64,000 nt of DNA from Photobacterium obscurum (lineage in GTDB: Bacteria; Pseudomonadota; Gammaproteobacteria; Enterobacterales; Vibrionaceae), in contig NZ_JAKRRW010000002.1 of assembly GCF_026191635.1 (NCBI RefSeq), forward strand, positions 124,001 to 188,000, written 5' to 3'. The translations under genes and the position numbers were made by a program. This document shows, piece by piece, positions 10,088 to 19,550 of the stretch. The notes beneath the pieces are model-generated. The model saw only the letters and a list, made by a program, of their open reading frames with translations. It was not told the DNA's origin and searched no databases. Numbering within the stretch: position 1 is the first letter of the stretch; the number at the start of each line of letters is the position of its first letter.

Positions 10088-10773
10088 GCAGAGGTTCCTT
10101 GATTATGACTTAGGCCCTGAACACTAAATTTATTGTCGAGCATTTTTACCGCTCTCTGGGTTAGGAGAGTGATCACCAGATAAATTACAGCAGCGCTTGC
10201 ATACCAGGTAAAGCTCTCGTGCGTTGCGGCGGCTGTTAGCTGTGCCTGTTTGAGTAGATCAGTAACACCGATTAAAGAGACGAGTGCAGTATCTTTCAAT
10301 AGAACCAGCCACTGGTTGGTTAACCCTGGCAGAGCATGGCGGATTGCTTGTGGTAGTACGATTCGGGTAAATGCCCTAAGCTTGCTGATCCCAAGTGCGC
10401 TTGCCGCTTCACGCTGCCCCTTGGGAACAGCTTTTAATGCCCCACGTAGTGTTTGCGCAGCATAGGCCGCAAAGATTAGTGAAAGCGCAATAACCCCAGA
10501 AAGAAACGGACTGACTTCGACATAATCCCCGGTGATAATAAACAGCACTTGAGTCGAGCCGAAAAAAATAAACAACACCACAAGCAGCTCAGGTAAACCA
10601 CGTAGTACGGTAACCAATGCTGTGGTTGGCCATGAGATAAAGCGGTGGCGGGACATTTCACCACTTGCAAATATAACCGCTAACACCAAACCAACAAGTA
10701 GGCTGGCAAAAGCGAGCTGGACTGTCATCCAGCTCGCTTCTGCCAGTGTTAGTGCATAACCAGATAGAGCCAT
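10084..10773 (-). CDS. artQ: Arginine ABC transporter permease ArtQ
   Basis: 229 residues of the HisM/GlnP-type permease family, with about five membrane helices. The coupling loop is '[20 protein letters not shown]'. It starts 1 nt after the artI stop, so artI-artQ-artM are tightly packed. Paralogous to ArtM and expected to form a heterodimer with it. Confidence 0.92.
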   Translation of the reverse strand: MALSGYALTLAEASWMTVQLAFASLLVGLVLAVIFASGEMSRHRFISWPTTALVTVLRGLPELLVVLFIFFGSTQVLFIITGDYVEVSPFLSGVIALSLIFAAYAAQTLRGALKAVPKGQREAASALGISKLRAFTRIVLPQAIRHALPGLTNQWLVLLKDTALVSLIGVTDLLKQAQLTAAATHESFTWYASAAVIYLVITLLTQRAVKMLDNKFSVQGLSHNQGTSA

Positions 10774-10774
10774 A

Positions 10775-11506
10775 TTACTTACCGAAATACTTATCGAAGA
10801 TCACTTGGTATTCACCGTTTGCTTTAACTGTCTTCAGTGCAGCATTGAGCTTGTCTACCAATTCCTGGTTGTTTTTGTTCACGGCAATACCAAAGCCGTT
10901 ACCGAAGTACTTGGCATTGGTTACTTGCTCACCGACATAAGTTAGCGTGTTATTTTTCTTGAACCATTCGGCTACGACAGCGGTATCACCGAAGACTGAG
11001 TCGATACGGCCATTTTGCATATCGATGAAAGCATCTTGGTAGCTGGCATAAGGAACCGCTGTGACACCTTCCATTTGTTCTGTTAGGTAGCTCTGGTGAG
11101 TCGAACCGTTCTGCACACCCACACGCTTGCCGCTTAGTGCAGCTTGATCGGCAACTTTGCCTTCAATGGCCACAAATGCAGCCGAGTTGTCATAGTAGGC
11201 ATGAGTAAAATTCACTTGCTGCAGACGTTGTTCGGTAATATCAATGCCTGAAATGGCAGCATCATAACGGCGGAATTTCAGAGCGGGGATCAGGCTATCA
11301 AAAGGCTGGTTATGGAATGAACATTTAGCCTCGATTTCCTTACATAGAGCATTGGCGAGATCAACATCAAAGCCCTGAATCTGGTTGTTCTCATCAACAT
11401 ACTCAAAAGGGGCGTAGGTAGCTTCCATGGCAAACTTGATATCTTCTTGAGCCGCTGCATTAGTTGAAGCGAGGCCAATTAGGGAAGCCAATAAGATTTT
11501 TTTCAT
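10775..11506 (-). CDS. artI: Periplasmic arginine-binding protein (ArtI/ArtJ type)
   Basis: 243 residues with a 19-20-residue Sec signal peptide ending in an Ala-rich cleavage site, then a two-lobe solute-binding domain (SBP family 3). Segments such as '[20 protein letters not shown]', '[12 protein letters not shown]' and '[17 protein letters not shown]' match ArtI/ArtJ. It delivers arginine (possibly ornithine) to ArtQM. The symbol artI is chosen from the artPIQM gene order; the sequence also resembles ArtJ. A 91-nt gap separates it from artP, unlike the tight packing downstream. Confidence 0.9.
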   Translation of the reverse strand: MKKILLASLIGLASTNAAAQEDIKFAMEATYAPFEYVDENNQIQGFDVDLANALCKEIEAKCSFHNQPFDSLIPALKFRRYDAAISGIDITEQRLQQVNFTHAYYDNSAAFVAIEGKVADQAALSGKRVGVQNGSTHQSYLTEQMEGVTAVPYASYQDAFIDMQNGRIDSVFGDTAVVAEWFKKNNTLTYVGEQVTNAKYFGNGFGIAVNKNNQELVDKLNAALKTVKANGEYQVIFDKYFGK

Positions 11507-11597
11507 CGCAATACTCCGTGCGTCACTGTTCCCTGTATCGATCTATGCTGGATTGATACAGAGGGTATGAGGTTGTTAGATAATATAAAAAGTTAAA

Positions 11598-12326
11598 TTA
11601 GTGAGTGAGATACTCGGCAAATTCCTGCGTAGCGGGATTGACGAAGGCTTCTCTGCTACCGTGCTCCACGATTCGACCTTGCTCTAGGTAGAGAACGTGG
11701 CTGGCAATTTTTTTGGCGAAATCGACTTCATGGGTAACCACGACCTGGGTAATGCCGGTTTCACTTAATTGGTTGATGATCTTTACGATCTGGTTGGTGA
11801 TCTCGGGATCCAGTGCTGCAGTTGGCTCATCAAAAAGCAAAACATCAGGCTTCATCATGAGGGCGCGTGCAATGGCGACACGCTGCTGCTGTCCGCCAGA
11901 TAACTGCATCGGCCATGAATCAATTTTGTCAGCCAACTGAAGTGTTGAAAGAATGGCAATAGCTTCTTTCTTCGCGTCTTCTTTATTTATGCCAGCAACC
12001 TTGACTGGCGCCTCGATGAGGTTTTCCAATACCGTCAAATGGGGCCAAAGATTGTATTGCTGAAAAACCATACCGACCTTACGACGTAGTTTCAGCCCGT
12101 CTTTTTCTTGGATAGTTGCGCTAAAGTCAAAGTCTTCTTTGGCAATGTGTAACTCACCGCTGCTTGCGGTTTCAAGTAAGTTCAGAATCCGTAGTAATGA
12201 GCTCTTACCTGCACCACTTGGCCCAAGTAGCACCAAGGTATCGCCCTTATTACAAGTGAAGTTCACATTATGAAGAACCTGCGTCGTTCCGTAGAATTTA
12301 TTAATACCGCTTACTTGAATACTCAT
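11598..12326 (-). CDS. artP: Arginine ABC transporter ATPase ArtP
   Basis: 242 residues from the ATG at 12326 ('[13 protein letters not shown]'), chosen because enterobacterial ArtP begins the same way; a start 15 nt upstream is less likely. Walker A 'GPSGAGKSS', signature 'LSGGQQQRV', Walker B '[12 protein letters not shown]', and the H-loop His in 'VVTHEVDFA' are intact. It powers ArtQM and is the first gene of the operon. Confidence 0.93.
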   Translation of the reverse strand: MSIQVSGINKFYGTTQVLHNVNFTCNKGDTLVLLGPSGAGKSSLLRILNLLETASSGELHIAKEDFDFSATIQEKDGLKLRRKVGMVFQQYNLWPHLTVLENLIEAPVKVAGINKEDAKKEAIAILSTLQLADKIDSWPMQLSGGQQQRVAIARALMMKPDVLLFDEPTAALDPEITNQIVKIINQLSETGITQVVVTHEVDFAKKIASHVLYLEQGRIVEHGSREAFVNPATQEFAEYLTH

Positions 12327-12395
12327 GCTGACATACTGCATTAATCGTTACTGGATTTTTATATTACCCAAAGTGAGATCTTATGCAAGAAAAAC

Positions 12396-12409
12396 GTATA
12401 AATAATTCA
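12396..12409 (-). promoter_or_regulatory. Possible ArgR half-box upstream of artP
   Basis: The right half (AATTCA) fits the ArgR box consensus TGAATwwwwATTCA, but the left half is poor, and the next segment 3 nt away only weakly resembles a second box. Suggested by analogy with ArgR control of art genes in enterics; weak. Confidence 0.25.
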
Positions 12410-12588
12410 TTGTGTTGCATTTTTGTTTATTAATTGTTCCGTTGCTGGGGTTTACTACTGGTAAAACCAGTGCTTTATCTTGGGTTTGTTAAGAAAAGGC
12501 AGGGTGGTAGATTGTGGGAAATTATGAGAAATGAGATTTTAGTCAGACTGACATGGCTAAAATAAAGCATAAATAACGCGAAATAAAA

Positions 12589-12610
12589 AAGGCTGCCATA
12601 TGGCAGCCTT
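12589..12610 (-). terminator. Terminator of punC
   Basis: Perfect 22-nt palindrome with arms AAGGCTGCC / GGCAGCCTT, followed by a U-rich tract on the minus strand (AAATAAAAAA on plus). It lies 28 nt past the punC stop. Confidence 0.88.
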
Positions 12611-12637
12611 AATTATCTATGCATTTTTCATTTGAAA

Positions 12638-13846
12638 TTATGCGGTTTGAGCGTGCTGCAGCGTCTGACGACGAGCCTTAACGACCAGCGCGTAACCTGT
12701 TAGAGCCACAAAGCCAGTTGCAAACATGGTTGTTGTTACTGTCAGCAGGCCGTGCGCGGCGAATGCTGAAACTAAGCCACTTGCTGCGAAACATACCATG
12801 GTCTGCAGGAAGTTCAGTAATCCTGCTGCTGTTGCACTACAGCTCTTAAAGTCTTCCAGTGCTTTACTGATGATGATTGGATAGATAGCACCATTAGCAA
12901 CAGCCAAGAAACAGAATGGTACCAGGATTGGCCAGATGGTCTTAGGTTCAGTGTTGACTGAAATAAGGAACATAACCGTCACGCTAGCTAAAAATAGCTT
13001 AAGGATCCACGGTAGGATTTGTTGGCTGTCATACTTGCTTAGCAAGGTACGGCAACCGTAGCCACCAATAATAAAGGCAACAGTTTGAGGCGCATAGCTG
13101 AGGCCGATATCAGAGCCTGAGTAACCCATTGCTGACATCACGAACGGTGAACCAGTCAGGTAAGCAAAGAAAGCTGCTGAACAGGCAGCAAAAATCATCA
13201 TATTGCCGACGAATTTTTTTGAACTCAGAATCTGTTGATAGTCACGACGCAACTGAGTGCTTATTTTTTCTTGTTTTGTGTCTAATTTTGCACTTTCAGG
13301 CTCTTTCAGTGTCATAATGGACAAAACTGCACCAAAACCAACTAGAGCGACAAAGATGCTGCGCCAACCGAATTGGTGTTCAAGCAGGGCGCCTGCAAGA
13401 GGGGCTAGTGCTGGTGACAGAGCAACAAGTGGCATAATTGTTGCGAAAACACGTTCTGAGACTTTGCCTTCGTAGCGATCAACGACGACTGCTTGCCAAA
13501 TAACTGTTGCACTACAAGCACCTAGAGCTTGAGCGAATCGTGCAATTAGTAATAGCTCAACGTTGGGAGCGAATGCACATAGCACTGATGCAATGCTAAA
13601 TAATGTCATACCACCCATTAGTACTTTGATACGACCAATACGATCAGACAGTGGACCGTAGACCAATTGGCCCATAGCCATACCCAATAGGAAAATACTT
13701 AAAGACAAACCTATAAGTGACTGTGATGTATCGAAATCTGTCCGCATTGTTTCAAAAGCAGGCAGATACATGTCTGTTGCGAGATAACCCAGCATACTTA
13801 GGCATGCAAACCATAGAAGAGTGATGTTTGAAGGTTGTTTGTTCAT
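12638..13846 (-). CDS. punC: MFS purine nucleoside transporter PunC (YdhC type)
   Basis: 402 residues, 12 predicted membrane helices, Bcr/CflA-type drug:H+ antiporter family. The A-loop motif 'GPLSDRIGRIKVLMGG' is present. Segments 'FACLSMLGYLATDMYLPAFE', 'MPLVALSPALAPLAGALL' and 'LSYAPQTVAFIIGGYGCR' match E. coli YdhC/PunC, which is linked to purine nucleoside transport. The divergent neighbour is a PunR-type activator, the same pairing as in E. coli, which supports the assignment. Confidence 0.85.
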   Translation of the reverse strand: MNKQPSNITLLWFACLSMLGYLATDMYLPAFETMRTDFDTSQSLIGLSLSIFLLGMAMGQLVYGPLSDRIGRIKVLMGGMTLFSIASVLCAFAPNVELLLIARFAQALGACSATVIWQAVVVDRYEGKVSERVFATIMPLVALSPALAPLAGALLEHQFGWRSIFVALVGFGAVLSIMTLKEPESAKLDTKQEKISTQLRRDYQQILSSKKFVGNMMIFAACSAAFFAYLTGSPFVMSAMGYSGSDIGLSYAPQTVAFIIGGYGCRTLLSKYDSQQILPWILKLFLASVTVMFLISVNTEPKTIWPILVPFCFLAVANGAIYPIIISKALEDFKSCSATAAGLLNFLQTMVCFAASGLVSAFAAHGLLTVTTTMFATGFVALTGYALVVKARRQTLQHAQTA

Positions 13847-13894
13847 AAAGGTGTCTTTCTCTGTATTACTTTGCCTGCAGTTTAATGTTGCTTT

Positions 13895-13910
13895 CGTTTG
13901 CTGTGAAACG
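13895..13910. promoter_or_regulatory. Candidate operator between punC and punR
   Basis: Inverted repeat CGTTT-N6-AAACG in the 103-bp divergent promoter region. It fits the spacing of a LysR-type (PunR) site; a PurR-type box is an alternative. No experimental support in sequence alone. Confidence 0.35.
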
Positions 13911-13949
13911 GTAATATTTCAACATTGCTTTCAAAATATTTGATTTGAT

Positions 13950-14852
13950 ATGTTTTCGTACAACGATTTGCAAGTTATTGATGTTGTTGCAAGACGGGGG
14001 AGTTTTTCGGCTGCAGCGGAAGAGTTGCATAAGGTTCCAAGTGCAATCAGTTACACGGTTAGACTTATCGAAGAGCGTCTTGCTGTTGATTTATTTGTTA
14101 GGTTGCACCGACAAGTGAAATTGACACCAGCCGGAGAATTCTTCGTAGAAGAAGCCAGAAACCTGATCAAGCAGATGGAGCAGATAAAACTACAAACTCA
14201 ACGGGTAGCGAACGGCTGGTCGCAAAGTGTCTCGGTTGCGCTGGATACGGTCGTGAGGGAAAGCCGGGTTAATACCCTTGTGCGAGACTTTTACCGTGAG
14301 TTTCCCGATGTTGAGCTACACCTGTCGATGGAGGTATTTAACGGGGTGTGGGATGCGCTGGCTGATGGACGTGCCGATCTTGTGATTGGGGCTACTGCTG
14401 CGGTGCCGGTAAGTGGATCGTTCGATTACCGTGATATGGGGACACTTTACTGGAAATTTGTTGTGGCTCCTGATCACCCGTTAGCATCGGCCGACTATGA
14501 GATAAAACCGGAAGAGCTGATGCAGTACCCGGCTATTTGTATTGAAGATACCTCTCGGGTTCTGCCAAAGCGGGTGACCTGGATGATAGATAATCAGCGT
14601 CGGATTATGGTACCTAACTGGTACAGTGCGATTCAGTGCCTGAAGGCTGGGTTAGGTATCTGTGTCGTGCCGGAGCATATGGCGCAACCAAGGATAGACT
14701 CAGGTGAGCTGGTTGAAAAAATACTGGCTAACAAACCGGCGGCAAGCCCATGTTGTCTGGCATGGAATAAGGAGAGTCAGAATCCGGCCATCGACTGGTT
14801 GCTAGAGTACTTGGGTGACAGCGAGCAATTGCATCGTGAATGGATGCGCTAA
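13950..14852 (+). CDS. punR: LysR-family transcriptional activator PunR
   Basis: 300 residues. The N-terminal winged helix-turn-helix (residues 3-62) contains 'RGSFSAAAEELHKVPSAISY'; the effector domain follows from about residue 90. 'EVFNGVWDALADGR', 'EDTSRVLPKRVTW' and the C-terminal 'WLLEYLGDSEQLHREWMR' are nearly the same as in E. coli YdhB/PunR. It is transcribed divergently from punC, its expected target. Confidence 0.88.
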   Translation: MFSYNDLQVIDVVARRGSFSAAAEELHKVPSAISYTVRLIEERLAVDLFVRLHRQVKLTPAGEFFVEEARNLIKQMEQIKLQTQRVANGWSQSVSVALDTVVRESRVNTLVRDFYREFPDVELHLSMEVFNGVWDALADGRADLVIGATAAVPVSGSFDYRDMGTLYWKFVVAPDHPLASADYEIKPEELMQYPAICIEDTSRVLPKRVTWMIDNQRRIMVPNWYSAIQCLKAGLGICVVPEHMAQPRIDSGELVEKILANKPAASPCCLAWNKESQNPAIDWLLEYLGDSEQLHREWMR

Positions 14853-14925
14853 AGCGCGTTTAACCGATAGTTTGATGGTTAATAGCAATTGCACTGCGTA
14901 TGCTTATGAACTTGCTGACAAGATA

Positions 14926-14954
14926 CCCAAACGACTTCAGTTAGTTCGTTTGGG
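14926..14954. repeat. Hairpin between punR and the DUF2986 gene
   Basis: Perfect 9-bp arms CCCAAACGA / TCGTTTGGG with an 11-nt loop, in the convergent gap. No T-run on either side, so a termination role is uncertain. Confidence 0.4.
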
Positions 14955-15011
14955 CATAAGTCTACAGGACTATAATGTTCGAGGCTAAAAGCGGGGTCGC
15001 CTAAAACACTA

Positions 15012-15209
15012 TTATTCGCTGTCAGAGTCTGGCTGAACTGCCGGTGATTCTTCCTGAGCGGTGGCTTGTTGGTTCTGCTCTGCTTCGGCTTCCATCTTGG
15101 CGCGCTCGGCTTTAGAAATATAGCGAGGCTTGTTGCTACGGTGAAGCTTGGCGTTAGTTCTTTTTTTTCTTTTCTTCAGCGCTTCGTTAATTTTTTTCTT
15201 ACGGTTCAT
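15012..15209 (-). CDS. DUF2986 small basic protein
   Basis: 65 residues from the ATG at 15209 ('MNRKKKINEALKKRKKRTNA'); a GTG 15 nt upstream is also in frame. The N-terminal half is very rich in Lys/Arg and contains the conserved 'NKPRYISKAERAK' of DUF2986, a family of Vibrionaceae and Shewanella. The tail is acidic and Gln/Glu-rich. Possibly nucleic-acid or ribosome associated; function unknown. Confidence 0.8.
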   Translation of the reverse strand: MNRKKKINEALKKRKKRTNAKLHRSNKPRYISKAERAKMEAEAEQNQQATAQEESPAVQPDSDSE

Positions 15210-15286
15210 AGTCTCGGGATTCACTCGTGTTAAACGACCGCAGATTGTAACCGTACAGGGAATTATGACAAGTAGAATCGGTAATC

Positions 15287-15326
15287 TTCATCGCTCATGC
15301 AAGAAGCAGTCTGCATGAGCGATGAA
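15287..15326. repeat. Perfect 15-bp inverted repeat after ynjF
   Basis: Arms TTCATCGCTCATGCA / TGCATGAGCGATGAA around a 10-nt loop, just past the ynjF stop. No U-tract follows on the minus strand, so it may be a Rho-dependent or mRNA-stabilising element. Confidence 0.6.
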
Positions 15327-15336
15327 TGAACAGTGT

Positions 15337-15948
15337 TTAGTCAGCTTTCAGAGTTTGGTATCCTGCCCAAATTCGGGTACCAGTGGTTACCCAACATAGG
15401 CAGCCAAAGATCCACGCGATAGTGGCAAAATGCTGGGGAAGGAGGCAACACAGCACAAAGCAGGCGATAGTTTCCGTTCCTTCTGTTAGCCCGCCGATGT
15501 AATACAGGGATTTTTGTTTATAGACCGGGCTTTCGATATTGCGTTTACCTGCCATGATTGCGAAAGAAAGGAAGCTCGAACCAGTACCTATAAATGAAAA
15601 TATTAAAAAGGCTCCGGCTACGGCATTAGCCTCGGGGTTTGCGAGAACAAAACCGAATGGCACCATGGAATAAAACAGAAAATCTAACGTAATATCTAAA
15701 AAACCACCGCAATCAGAAATACCCTGACGTCGTGCAACCGCGCCATCAAGCCCATCAAATACTCGATTCAATAGAATAAAGGCCAATGCCCATTGGTACT
15801 CTTGCATCGCAAGTGATGGCAGTGCAAATAGCCCGAGAACAAACCCTGAAACTGTTACCTGGTTGGCAGTGATCCCAACTTTGACGGGTAGAGCAGAAAT
15901 GACCGTCAAAGGCCAGCGGATCATTTTAATAGCGTAACGATCTAACAT
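15337..15948 (-). CDS. ynjF: CDP-alcohol phosphatidyltransferase-like membrane protein (YnjF type)
   Basis: 203 residues with about six membrane helices. The CDP-alcohol phosphotransferase signature D-G-x2-A-R-x8-9-G-x3-D-x3-D is intact in 'DGAVARRQGISDCGGFLDIT'. Such enzymes transfer a phosphatidyl or similar group from a CDP-linked donor to an alcohol. The acceptor is unknown for YnjF. Its start overlaps the ynjD stop by 7 bp, and it is the last gene of the ynj operon. Confidence 0.82.
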   Translation of the reverse strand: MLDRYAIKMIRWPLTVISALPVKVGITANQVTVSGFVLGLFALPSLAMQEYQWALAFILLNRVFDGLDGAVARRQGISDCGGFLDITLDFLFYSMVPFGFVLANPEANAVAGAFLIFSFIGTGSSFLSFAIMAGKRNIESPVYKQKSLYYIGGLTEGTETIACFVLCCLLPQHFATIAWIFGCLCWVTTGTRIWAGYQTLKAD

Positions 15949-16610
15949 GGTGTTCCTTCAGTTGTCTTATTTGTTTCATTTGCCCATGGCCAGCGCAGCA
16001 CGTGGCCGCCTTGCGGTATATCATCGTCGTCGTGCGTGACCATGAGCGCAGGGATCCCTTTCGATCTGATTTGCTGATAAACAAATTCACGAAACTCACT
16101 GCGCAATGCTTTATCGAGCTTGCTAAAAGGTTCATCTAACAACACAGCATGGGGCTCAGATAACAGCATTCGCATTAAGCTGATACGGGCGCGTTGACCG
16201 CCAGATATTTCTGACGGCATTTTTTCGGCTAGATTACTTAGCCCGAGCTGGGCAAGTGTCGATAGGGCTTTTTCTTTCCGTGTCCGGCCGGCAATGGCTT
16301 TGGGTAATCCAAACGCTAAGTTCTCCCAGATATTTAAGTGCGGGAACAAGAGATCATCTTGAAACAGGAGACCGATCCGGCGCTGATCCGGGGCGAGAGC
16401 ATTCATACCCAAGCCACCAAGGGTGATTTTTCCTTCAAGGACGAAGACAGGACTAAGGTGTCCGGCAATGGCACTGAGTATTGTTGACTTACCACATCCA
16501 CTTGGTCCCATCAGTGTGAGGATACTGCCAGCCTCAACCTGAAAGTTGACCGGGTTGAATAGCGGCTGTTCACTATTACTTATAGTGAGGTTTTCCACAG
16601 ATAACGTCAT
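15942..16610 (-). CDS. ynjD: ABC transporter ATPase (YnjD type)
   Basis: 222 residues from the ATG at 16610, chosen because the domain begins there ('MTLSVENLTI'); longer versions run back through the ynjC coding sequence. Walker A 'GPSGCGKST', signature 'ISGGQRARI', Walker B 'AVLLDEPFSKLD' and switch His in 'MVTHDDDDI' are present. It overlaps the 3' end of ynjC by 35 bp. Energises YnjC; the family resembles thiamine/iron-type importers, but the substrate is unproven. Confidence 0.87.
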   Translation of the reverse strand: MTLSVENLTISNSEQPLFNPVNFQVEAGSILTLMGPSGCGKSTILSAIAGHLSPVFVLEGKITLGGLGMNALAPDQRRIGLLFQDDLLFPHLNIWENLAFGLPKAIAGRTRKEKALSTLAQLGLSNLAEKMPSEISGGQRARISLMRMLLSEPHAVLLDEPFSKLDKALRSEFREFVYQQIRSKGIPALMVTHDDDDIPQGGHVLRWPWANETNKTTEGTPC

Positions 16611-18312
16611 CCGTGATTTTTCTCCGTTGTTGCTGGGTTGGACGGCTAAAGCGTGAAGAGTAACGGCTTGCGGCAATGGCCATGGTAAAGAAAATGAAAG
16701 GGAGAAGCCCCTGCAGCAGGCCATAAACCGCACTAACACGACGATCCTGCCCGCTGGCAAGCGCGACGGCTTCGGTTGTTACGGTAGAAACGCGGCCTGC
16801 ACCTAACATTTGAGTCGGAAGGTATTGTGCCAGGCTGACACTGGTCCCGACAGCCAATGCCAACCAGATGGCTGGTAGTACCTGAGGGCGTTTGACTCGC
16901 CACCATGTTTGCCATCCATTTAAACCGAGGCTACGTGCAGACTGATCAAGACGAATATCATAACTGCGCCATGGACCGTCCAATGCCAAATAGAGGTAGG
17001 GGAAGACGAAAAATAGATGGCTCCATGCTACCCAAGTCCAGTAATACTGGCCGGGTACAAAATAAGTCGTAATCTGGATACCGAAAAGCAGTGACAGTTG
17101 AGGCAATACCATCGGTATGGCAATGAGCCAGTTAGGCAAGCCTTTCTGGTATTTCTGCCGATACTCTAGACATGCAATGGCCAGGACAAGCGCGCAGAAG
17201 CTACTGACCAGCGCCAAACTGATACTGTTGACTGTAAGCTCAATTAGCGAAAAGGATTCTTGCTGCCAAAAACGCAAACTATATCGGCTGGGCAGAAGAT
17301 CAGGAAAACGCCAGCGCTGGGCAAAAGACCACAGCAGCAGAACAGGAATGACAATCAGCGGAATGATGACAAAAGGGGCATAGCTCGGCACTTTATGTTT
17401 CTTCTGTTGAGCAATAGTGTCATCTGTTCTAGCGGCATGACAGGAGGAATTCGGGCCACTGATTTGCCACCGGCGGCAGTGTCTGAGCAGATACCACTCA
17501 GCCACGCGTAGGGCGCCTAAGGTGAGTAGAGCCAGGGCCAGAAGCAAGGTCGCACCAACAGCAGCGCGAGGCAGCAGCAAAAGATCTGGTTCGTTAAACC
17601 ACTGCCAGACAAGTACCGAGAGTGTAGAAGGCCGTGATGGACCGATAATCAAGGCAACGTCTACAACAGAGAGGCCATAGGCAACCACCGCATAGATCGG
17701 TAACCGCATCTTGGGCAGCCATTGCGGAAGAATAACCTTCAGCCAGCTCTCATTGTGATTGTAACCAAGCCCTGACGCGACAGCCTGCAACTGAGTGACT
17801 TTGATTTGCTGGAGGACAGAAATACTCATTAGCAGCAGAAACGGGGTTTCTTTTATCGCGAGTGCCAACAGAAGACCAATGCCATATTGGTCTTGCACAA
17901 GGCTGTACCAGCCTGCGGTATCAAACCCGAGAGAGTTCAATATACGAAAGAACCACCCTGTCGGTGCAAATGTGAAAGAAAAGCCAATAGCGAAAGCAAC
18001 GTGCGGCATAGCAAGCATCGGAGAAAGGCTATGTTCTATACGCGGCCAGCGGGAAGTATTCCAGTATTGCCTCAAAACCAGAAAGCAGAAAACGATAGCC
18101 AAGATGGTACTGCCTATTCCGGTCAGCAACGACAAGCCGATAGACTTAGCAATCCCTGGCCAATGGGCCACGGTCTCAAAAGCCGATATGTCAGGAGTCG
18201 AAAGCCCTAACGTTGGAATCCATGAAAATGCAGGGAACAAAATGCCTAAGATCCCAGGCGCTAAAGGCAGCGCACAGAGGAACAGGGCAAGCAGGTACAA
18301 CAAACGAATCAT
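16576..18312 (-). CDS. ynjC: ABC transporter permease, fused two-domain (YnjC type)
   Basis: 578 residues with about 12 membrane helices in two homologous halves, each with a binding-protein-dependent transport loop (near residues 180-200 and 455-475). A single chain therefore supplies both permease units, as in FbpB/ThiP-like importers. Works with YnjB and YnjD. Begins 52 nt after the ynjB stop. Confidence 0.85.
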   Translation of the reverse strand: MIRLLYLLALFLCALPLAPGILGILFPAFSWIPTLGLSTPDISAFETVAHWPGIAKSIGLSLLTGIGSTILAIVFCFLVLRQYWNTSRWPRIEHSLSPMLAMPHVAFAIGFSFTFAPTGWFFRILNSLGFDTAGWYSLVQDQYGIGLLLALAIKETPFLLLMSISVLQQIKVTQLQAVASGLGYNHNESWLKVILPQWLPKMRLPIYAVVAYGLSVVDVALIIGPSRPSTLSVLVWQWFNEPDLLLLPRAAVGATLLLALALLTLGALRVAEWYLLRHCRRWQISGPNSSCHAARTDDTIAQQKKHKVPSYAPFVIIPLIVIPVLLLWSFAQRWRFPDLLPSRYSLRFWQQESFSLIELTVNSISLALVSSFCALVLAIACLEYRQKYQKGLPNWLIAIPMVLPQLSLLFGIQITTYFVPGQYYWTWVAWSHLFFVFPYLYLALDGPWRSYDIRLDQSARSLGLNGWQTWWRVKRPQVLPAIWLALAVGTSVSLAQYLPTQMLGAGRVSTVTTEAVALASGQDRRVSAVYGLLQGLLPFIFFTMAIAASRYSSRFSRPTQQQRRKITDDVICGKPHYK

Positions 18313-18364
18313 AAAAAACCTAGTGAACGGGTATCAGCTCGGTAACGGCCGATACCCGAACTAT

Positions 18365-19546
18365 TTAGCTACCGTAGCGTTTCTGCCACTCAAGCTCAAT
18401 GGCAGTCAGCCAGCTTGGATGGGGCTCTGGAATGGATTTAAACAGTGAAAACCCCTGAGAACCACCACTAGCAAGTGCCTCTCGGCTGAGAACTGAAGGA
18501 TCCCCCCAAATTGAGGAATTGGCCTTTCTCGCCTGGGCTTCTGGGCTCATTAAGAAGTTGATGGCCACCAAGGCGCCTTCTTTTGCCGAGGCATTCCACG
18601 GTACGGCCAGAAAATGGATATTGGACAGCGCACCTTGGTTAAACGCATAAGCTTGAGCGGTTTCAGCTAGATTGCCATGTTCAATGGCAGCATTAGCTGC
18701 ATTGGGATTGAATGTGATGGCGAGCAGTAACTGCTGGTCGTCAAGCAACTGTATCGTTTCGCTGGTACCGGATGGAAAACGCTTTCCCTGTTGCCAAGCA
18801 ACGGGATGGAGCTGATCAAGGTAGTGCCATAGTGGAGCGGTGACCTGATCAAACTTTGCCTTCTCAGCTTTAGTATCAAGCGGTTGATATAAGGCTTCCC
18901 GGTTATTGGTCAACTCGATTAAAGCGGCTTTCAAAAAGCTACTGCCATGAAATTCCGGCGGTTGCGGGTAGCTGACTTTTCCCGGAAAGGCTTGCGCCAG
19001 GCTCAGCAGTTCATTGAAGCTTCGTGGTGGATTATTCAGGGTCTTTTTATCATGGATAAACACTAACTGCCCGACTCCCCAAGGGGCTTCAAGTCCGTTG
19101 GTTGGCTCGGTAAAGTCCTTGTCAATTGGAAGCGTTTTATCGACTAGCTTCCAGTTAGGGAGTGTTTCGGTGAACGGACCGTAAAGCAGGCCGCTTTGTT
19201 TCATCGAGCGGAAATTCTCGCCGTTGATCCAGACCATATCAACACTTCCCCCGACATTTTTCCCGGCAGTTTTCTCTGCCAGTAATCGCTGGGTAGTTTC
19301 GGCAATATCTGCAACTTTGACATGTGTGAGGGTTACACCATATTGGGCCTGTAGCTGACGACTAGCCCAACGAAGGTAGTCATTGATTTCCTGGCTTCCT
19401 CCCCAGGCGTTAAAATAGACAGTCTGACCTTGCGCTTTTTCGACGGTTTGCTGCCAGTTAGAGGGGCTTGATGGCTCAGTTGAGGCTTGCGCGATACTGA
19501 CGCTAGAGACTAGCGACATTGCTAGCCCCAAAAGCATTTTTTTCAT
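18365..19546 (-). CDS. ynjB: ABC transporter solute-binding protein (YnjB type)
   Basis: 393 residues with a Sec signal peptide (about 21 residues, ending Ala-x-Ala). The mature protein is a family-1/13-like periplasmic binding protein with '[20 protein letters not shown]' at the start of the fold. Ligand not known; E. coli YnjB is likewise uncharacterised. It follows the flavoprotein gene by 4 nt. Confidence 0.83.
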   Translation of the reverse strand: MKKMLLGLAMSLVSSVSIAQASTEPSSPSNWQQTVEKAQGQTVYFNAWGGSQEINDYLRWASRQLQAQYGVTLTHVKVADIAETTQRLLAEKTAGKNVGGSVDMVWINGENFRSMKQSGLLYGPFTETLPNWKLVDKTLPIDKDFTEPTNGLEAPWGVGQLVFIHDKKTLNNPPRSFNELLSLAQAFPGKVSYPQPPEFHGSSFLKAALIELTNNREALYQPLDTKAEKAKFDQVTAPLWHYLDQLHPVAWQQGKRFPSGTSETIQLLDDQQLLLAITFNPNAANAAIEHGNLAETAQAYAFNQGALSNIHFLAVPWNASAKEGALVAINFLMSPEAQARKANSSIWGDPSVLSREALASGGSQGFSLFKSIPEPHPSWLTAIELEWQKRYGS

Positions 19547-19550
19547 GTTA

